A stretch of 29,469 bases of DNA from positions 1 to 29,469 of the forward strand of contig NZ_CP165649.1 in NCBI RefSeq assembly GCF_041199985.1, given 5' to 3'. This document shows positions 25,884 through 29,469 of the stretch, piece after piece (positions within the stretch are counted from its first letter, which is position 1; each line of letters begins with the position of its first letter). The translations under genes were made by a program, and so were the position numbers. A model generated the notes under the pieces. The model was not told the DNA's origin, did no database searches, and saw only the letters and a program-made list of their open reading frames with translations. This stretch comes from Leptotrichia sp. HSP-536 (lineage in GTDB: Bacteria; Fusobacteriota; Fusobacteriia; Fusobacteriales; Leptotrichiaceae).

Positions 25884-25912
25884 ATTATAACAAATAAAAA
25901 GGAGATTGTAAA
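25884..25912 (-). promoter_or_regulatory. rep B promoter
   Basis: Minus strand: TTTACA (25907-25912), a 17-base spacer and TATAAT (25884-25889). The -35 adjoins the first iteron. Confidence 0.8.
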
Positions 25913-25913
25913 C

Positions 25914-26062
25914 AAAAACTCCCCTTATATGTTACAAAAACTCCCCTTATATGTTACAAAAACTCCCCTTATATGTTACAAAAACTCCCCTTATATGTTA
26001 CAAAAACTCCCCTTATATGTTACAAAAACTCCCCCTATATGTTACAAAAACTCCCCTTATTG
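25914..26062. repeat. Iteron array B: seven 22-bp direct repeats
   Basis: ACAAAAACTCCCCTTATATG-type units, with the CCCC at 25921, 25943, 25965, 25987, 26009, 26031 and 26053, an exact 22-base period. They are related to array A (CAAAAACTACCCTTTA) but clearly distinct. Confidence 0.93.
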
Positions 26063-26090
26063 CATATTCAATCTCTTTATTTACAAGTGT

Positions 26091-26160
26091 TTGCGGACAC
26101 CTAAAAGATATAAAATATTTTAAAAGATATAAAAATCTTTTAAAATATTTTATTAAAAGA
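26091..26160. repeat. Conserved AT-rich origin box with 19-bp perfect palindrome (copy B)
   Basis: The same box as at 2892-2960, preceded by TTTGCGGACACC; arms at 26110-26128 and 26135-26153. Confidence 0.7.
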
Positions 26161-26182
26161 ATTGGTTTTTAAATTTTTCATT

Positions 26183-26253
26183 GTTACAAAAAGTACCCTT
26201 ATGATTTTAGCACATTCAAACTTTTAATAACCCATATTCGTAAAATGTCGTTT
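26183..26253. repeat. Solitary iteron-like sites, types 1 and 2 (copy B)
   Basis: GTTACAAAAAGTACCCTTAT (26183-26202) resembles the local iterons. GTAAAATGTCGTTT (26240-26253) resembles the iterons of replicons C and D. Confidence 0.7.
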
Positions 26254-26383
26254 TTAATACGACAAAAAAGTATTTGAATAAAAATTAAAACATCTAAGTA
26301 AGCGTTCACTATTAAAAAAAATTCTAAATTTTCAATATAAACCTTTCTAAGCAACTTTTTCTTCTTATTCAACCTTTCTATGC

Positions 26384-26582
26384 CAAAAAATTTTTTAACG
26401 ATAAATTTAACCCCTTTCTGACATTCTCAGATATATTTTAAAAATACGTTGACAAGCTTATCAGAATAAATTTCTAAAATTTCATATTTTTTAATTTTTA
26501 AACTATATATCTATCAAATATTAAATCTTCCTTATCCAATATTTTAAAAGACTTTAACTCATATATGAAGACTTAAATATTG
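26384..26582. repeat. ~199-bp non-coding direct repeat, copy 1
   Basis: From CAAAAAATTTTTTAACG to AGACTTAAATATT this is identical by eye to 29007-29205, an offset of 2623 bases. It includes CGTTGACAAGCTTATCAG and CTTCCTTATCCAATATT. The wider surroundings (26090-26380 against 28710-29005) are similar but diverged. No coding frame is supportable. Confidence 0.85.
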
Positions 26583-27060
26583 GAATTTACTTATCAATAT
26601 TCACAAGTGAGTAATAATATTCAATACTAAGATAAAAGAACAATGCTTTGACTAATAATAAAATCTATTTTTTCAAAAACTTCCAAACTGAAAAAAATAC
26701 CATAAATTCATATAAAAACTTCTCAACTGTTTAGTTAAATGCTACAGTTATTTTTTTCGTGAAATTTATCTTATGTAGGCAGTGTTTTCTGTTTAACAGG
26801 GAAACACACGAGCGTGCCTTTAAAAAAATGAAAAATTTACATAAAAACTTTTGATGAAAAAAACATCACCTATAACTTTCGAGAATTTAGAAAAAATAAC
26901 ATTGCTTCTAATTCATCCATAAATCAGTTTTAAACGATTTTTTTATCTTAGGTAGGGGAATAATCAAAAAAGTTTTTTAATGGCGAATTTGAACCCTTTA
27001 TGCTCTTCTGAGAACCTTCTTGATAATATTTCTGTCTTAAAATTCTAATTTTAATTCTAA
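26583..27060. other. Gene-free stretch between replicons B and C
   Basis: No coding frame is supportable. A notable hairpin lies at 26777-26819: AGGCA with TGCCT outside, GTGTTTTCTGT with ACAGGGAAACAC inside, standing out as GC-rich in very AT-rich DNA. The end (from ~26982) is the tpsB leader copy shared with 3265-3340. Confidence 0.5.
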
Positions 27061-27080
27061 ATACACTTTCTTATACAAGT

Positions 27081-27108
27081 TTGACTTTTTTTTAGTTTAT
27101 GTTAGTAT
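27081..27108 (+). promoter_or_regulatory. Copy of the tpsB promoter (stub C)
   Basis: TTGACT (27081-27086), a 16-base spacer and TAGTAT (27103-27108), upstream of the second chimeric stub. It points into the 3' end of rep C. Confidence 0.6.
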
Positions 27109-27140
27109 GCTTTAATCTTTTATTAAAAAGGAGGTAGATT

Positions 27141-27305
27141 TTGGGATATAAGAAAATAATAATTTTGGGTACATTTTTGCTTGCAAACCTTGCCTTTCCA
27201 GCTCCAGTCAATGAGGCTAACAGAATCATTGATATTCAGCCCTTCATTTTTTCTGAGCCTTGCTGCCAAGCAGTTCTCCTGCCAGCTCAACTATTTCTTG
27301 TGTAA
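27141..27305 (+). pseudogene. tpsB 5' stub fused to antisense rep sequence, second copy (54 codons)
   Basis: This has the same TTG start, ribosome site, length and fusion point as 1467-1631: 33 codons of TpsB start, then 21 codons antisense to the rep 3' end, and TAA at 27303-27305. Within the antisense part it differs from the first copy at two bases. Both are silent in this frame (Leu to Leu), whereas in the rep frame they would change Ile to Val and Glu to Gly. Confidence 0.7.
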
Positions 27306-27365
27306 AATCATTTTCATCAATATTATAAATAGCTTTTAATTGCATATTCATATTTTTTATCTCCT

Positions 27366-28370
27366 CTATTTTTGAGGATATTTTTCAGTTAATTTTTTAA
27401 ATTGTATCTTATCTTTTAGTCCTGTATATATCGCTTCCAAATTTTCTATTGTTTCTGTATTTTCATTAATTTTATCCCAAATTTTTTCTCTTAAAGTTTT
27501 TTCTTTTTCTATTTTAGGAGGAGCTTCAACTATTCTTGTTTTTCTTTCTGAAACTACCCTTGTTTCTTCTTTCTTTTTTGGTTTTCTAGGTTTGCTCAAA
27601 GGAATTGGATTATTATTATCTTCTTCTTCAGTAACTGCTACAATATCTACTTTTTTCTCAGTAGAGAATTTAAACTCAAATCCAGTAACTCGGCTTCTTC
27701 CCCGTCCACCAGAAAATCCATATTTTTTTTCAATTTTCAAGTTGTATTTTTCTCCTAATTCTTTTTGAATTGGTTTTAAAACCCAAGCATCTATATCAGT
27801 AATCCTGTACTTTTCAGGAATATCAAGTAAATTTCTAAATTCTTCAATGCCACATTTCCAAAAGCCTGTACTTCTAAATTGTTTCATTCTTCGATAAAAT
27901 TCTTTCGTATAACTTGATTTTAAATCAACAAACTCTTCTAATTCAAATCTTGTCCACTTTCCAGGATCAAAATCATTTAATAAAAATTTAAAACGCTCAC
28001 TAACTGAAACTGTTAAAATCTGTTTTTTAGGACTCGTTCTAAATTCTTTAAATAATGCAAATTGAATAATCTCATCGTTTTCTACAAGAGTAAAATTAAG
28101 AGCTAATAATTTTTTATTAATATTCATTATTGATTTTGAAAATTGTTCTATTGTTGGTTTTTTTTCAGACTTTATTAACTGCTTTAAATCATAATAAGAA
28201 AACTTAATTTCTTCTATTTCCCTATTTCTTACTCTATGAAGAATTGTCATCAATAAGTCAAGTTCTTCAGCCGTAAATCCTCTTAATCCTACAGTATTAA
28301 AATCATTATCATATTTTACAATTTTATTTTTCAAACTTTTTATTATATCATATATATCATATAAAGACAA
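27366..28370 (-). CDS. Rep_3-family initiator (replicon C), frameshifted near its end and with a doubtful start
   Basis: This is closely similar to the replicon A initiator over its C-terminal two thirds (SSYTKEFYRRMKQFRSTGFW, GGRGRSRVTGFEFKF, the basic linker, LREKIWDKI). The frame ends at KYPQK because one base is missing from an A-run (27370-27375 region; five instead of six). Beyond it the remaining ~37 residues persist in another frame down to an original stop at 27244-27246. The start is also odd: the TTG at 28370 coincides with the -35 of a good promoter, and the homologous opening (NKIVKYDNDFNTVGLRGF) begins at a TTG at 28332-28334 with no ribosome site and only 7 bases after the -10. 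It is probably a decayed gene. Its iterons at 28381-28680 are still well preserved. Confidence 0.75.
   Translation of the reverse strand: MSLYDIYDIIKSLKNKIVKYDNDFNTVGLRGFTAEELDLLMTILHRVRNREIEEIKFSYYDLKQLIKSEKKPTIEQFSKSIMNINKKLLALNFTLVENDEIIQFALFKEFRTSPKKQILTVSVSERFKFLLNDFDPGKWTRFELEEFVDLKSSYTKEFYRRMKQFRSTGFWKCGIEEFRNLLDIPEKYRITDIDAWVLKPIQKELGEKYNLKIEKKYGFSGGRGRSRVTGFEFKFSTEKKVDIVAVTEEEDNNNPIPLSKPRKPKKKEETRVVSERKTRIVEAPPKIEKEKTLREKIWDKINENTETIENLEAIYTGLKDKIQFKKLTEKYPQK
28342..28370 (-). promoter_or_regulatory. Promoter-like element at the start of rep C
   Basis: Minus strand: TTGTCT (28365-28370), a 17-base spacer and TATAAT (28342-28347). It lies where a leader and ribosome site should be, suggesting that a short deletion joined the promoter to the coding region. 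Confidence 0.55.
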
Positions 28371-28380
28371 GATTTCAGAA

Positions 28381-28680
28381 TAAACTTGTTTTTAAAGTCT
28401 CTTGTTTTTAACGTAAAAACTTTTTTAAAGTTATATCATATAAAACTTGTTTTAAAGTCATAAAAACTTGTTTTAAAGACGTAAAGTTTTACGTAAAAAC
28501 TTGTTTTATTTCAAATAAACTTGTTTTTAAAGTCGTAAAAACTTGTTTTTAAAGTCGTAAAAACTTGTTTTTAAAGTCGTAAAAACTTGTTTTTAAAGTC
28601 GTAAAAACTTGTTTTAAAGTCGTAAAAACTTGTTTTAAAGTCGTAAAAACTTGTTTTAAAGTCGTAAAAACTTGTTTTAA
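28381..28680. repeat. Iteron array C: 21-22-bp direct repeats
   Basis: CTTGTTTT occurs 13 times. The regular part has starts at 28520, 28542, 28564, 28586 and 28608 (22-base steps), then 28629, 28650 and 28671 (21-base steps, one T fewer), with unit core ACTTGTTTTTAAAGTCGTAA. The units nearest the gene (28381-28510) are degenerate. The core resembles the replicon D iteron read on the minus strand (GTAAAAAGTTGTT). Confidence 0.9.
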
Positions 28681-28710
28681 ATAGTCTCCAAATCCTTTTT
28701 TTATAGGCAT

Positions 28711-28780
28711 TTGCGGATACCTAAAAGATATAAAATATTTTAAAAGATATAAAAATCTTTTAAAATATTTTATTAAAAGA
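28711..28780. repeat. Conserved AT-rich origin box with 19-bp perfect palindrome (copy C)
   Basis: The same box as in replicons A and B, here after TTTGCGGATACC; arms at 28730-28748 and 28755-28773. Confidence 0.7.
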
Positions 28781-28802
28781 ATTGATTTTTAAATTTTTCA
28801 TT

Positions 28803-28887
28803 GTTACAAAAAGTACCCTTATGAATATATCTCTCCATTTTTAATACATTCAACCTTTTAATAATTCATATTCGTAAAATGTCGTTT
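28803..28887. repeat. Solitary iteron-like sites, types 1 and 2 (copy C)
   Basis: GTTACAAAAAGTACCCTTAT (28803-28822) resembles the A/B iterons and is foreign to this replicon. GTAAAATGTCGTTT (28874-28887) resembles its own iterons and those of replicon D. Confidence 0.7.
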
Positions 28888-29006
28888 TTAATACACCAAA
28901 AAAGTATTTAAATAAAACTAAGTAAGTGTTCCCCCATCAAAAAAAATCTAAATTTTCAATATAAGCCTTCCTAAACAATTTTTTCTTCTTATTTAACTTT
29001 CCATAT

Positions 29007-29205
29007 CAAAAAATTTTTTAACGATAAATTTAACCCCTTTCTGACATTCTCAGATATATTTTAAAAATACGTTGACAAGCTTATCAGAATAAATTTCTAA
29101 AATTTCATATTTTTTAATTTTTAAACTATATATCTATCAAATATTAAATCTTCCTTATCCAATATTTTAAAAGACTTTAACTCATATATGAAGACTTAAA
29201 TATTA
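29007..29205. repeat. ~199-bp non-coding direct repeat, copy 2
   Basis: Identical by eye to 26384-26582. It marks replicons B and C as related by a segment duplication or by recent conversion. Confidence 0.85.
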
Positions 29206-29469
29206 GAATTTATTTATTGTTTCTTACATACGAGAAATAATAGTCAATATGAAAAAGAAAAAAACTTTTAGTTAATGATAAAATTATATTTTTTAAAAAA
29301 AGTTTTATATTCAAATTTGAATTTTTATTTAAATTATGCTAAAATTACTCAGTTTAAATTTAGGGAAATTGACTTTAATTCAAAAAAATATTAATTCACA
29401 GACTTTTTCCTCTTAGAAATCCCATATTTTTTCTTTATATTAATAAAAGATTAAATTGAATATAGGACA
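29206..29469. other. Gene-free right end of the window
   Basis: No coding frame is supportable. The first part is a diverged continuation of the repeat after 26582. TTGACT at about 29370 could be a -35 for a gene beyond the window, but no convincing -10 is seen. Confidence 0.4.

Noticed and set aside
25929..26172. Plus-strand frames with a repeated LPLYVTK-type peptide
   Set aside because: They are translations of the 22-bp iteron array; no ribosome site, and the repeat is explained by Rep binding.
1..29469. Window as a complete circle
   Set aside because: Joining the two ends gives no upstream continuation of the autotransporter beyond a few codons, and I see no terminal overlap; circularity cannot be supported from the sequence.

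Overview
This window looks like plasmid DNA from a Fusobacteriota bacterium, most likely Leptotrichia or a close relative. The grounds are the very AT-rich intergenic DNA, the style of the autotransporter and two-partner secretion proteins, and the plasmid functions present: four Rep_3-type initiators with 22-bp iterons, a RepL initiator, a MobV/Pre-type relaxase, a serine resolvase and a RelB/RelE-like toxin-antitoxin pair. The genus is an inference; no rRNA or other chromosomal marker is present.

Layout. Positions 2-1306 are the 3' part of an autotransporter (end of passenger plus beta-barrel) with its terminator. Positions 1400-3360 are replicon A: a minus-strand Rep, seven 22-bp iterons and an AT-rich palindrome. 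Positions 3368-15353 are a two-partner secretion locus: promoter, TpsB transporter, a giant TpsA exoprotein broken by one frameshift in its TPS domain, a variable C-terminal (toxin-like) tip, and a small probable immunity gene 5 nt downstream. Positions 15370-16230 are debris: an internally deleted IS256-type element fused to an orphan C-terminal tip and a possible immunity remnant, closed by a strong terminator. Positions 16260-17524 are replicon D (plus strand). Then come the toxin-antitoxin operon (17658-18130), a RepL replicon flanked by two ~108-bp structured repeats (18283-20131), a serine recombinase with a candidate res site (20216-20860), a Fic protein (20967-21860), the tail of an IS607-type recombinase, a relaxase with a candidate oriT (22145-24560), replicon B (24752-26582), and replicon C (27081-29205), whose Rep is damaged at both ends.

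The most striking feature is modular repetition. Replicons A, B and C share one architecture: minus-strand rep, then iterons, then a 19-bp perfect AT palindrome, then two solitary iteron-like sites identical or nearly identical in all three. Two of them (A and C) are fused at exactly the same base to a copy of the tpsB promoter and signal-peptide segment, giving a 54-codon chimeric ORF whose second half is antisense to the rep 3' end. The solitary sites resemble iterons of the other replicons (one contains a 14-mer identical to part of an iteron of replicon D), which suggests Rep cross-talk. The whole is best read as a cointegrate or mosaic multi-replicon plasmid built by recombination at these repeats. 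It carries surface adhesins, a contact-dependent-inhibition-like TPS system, and stability and mobilization genes.
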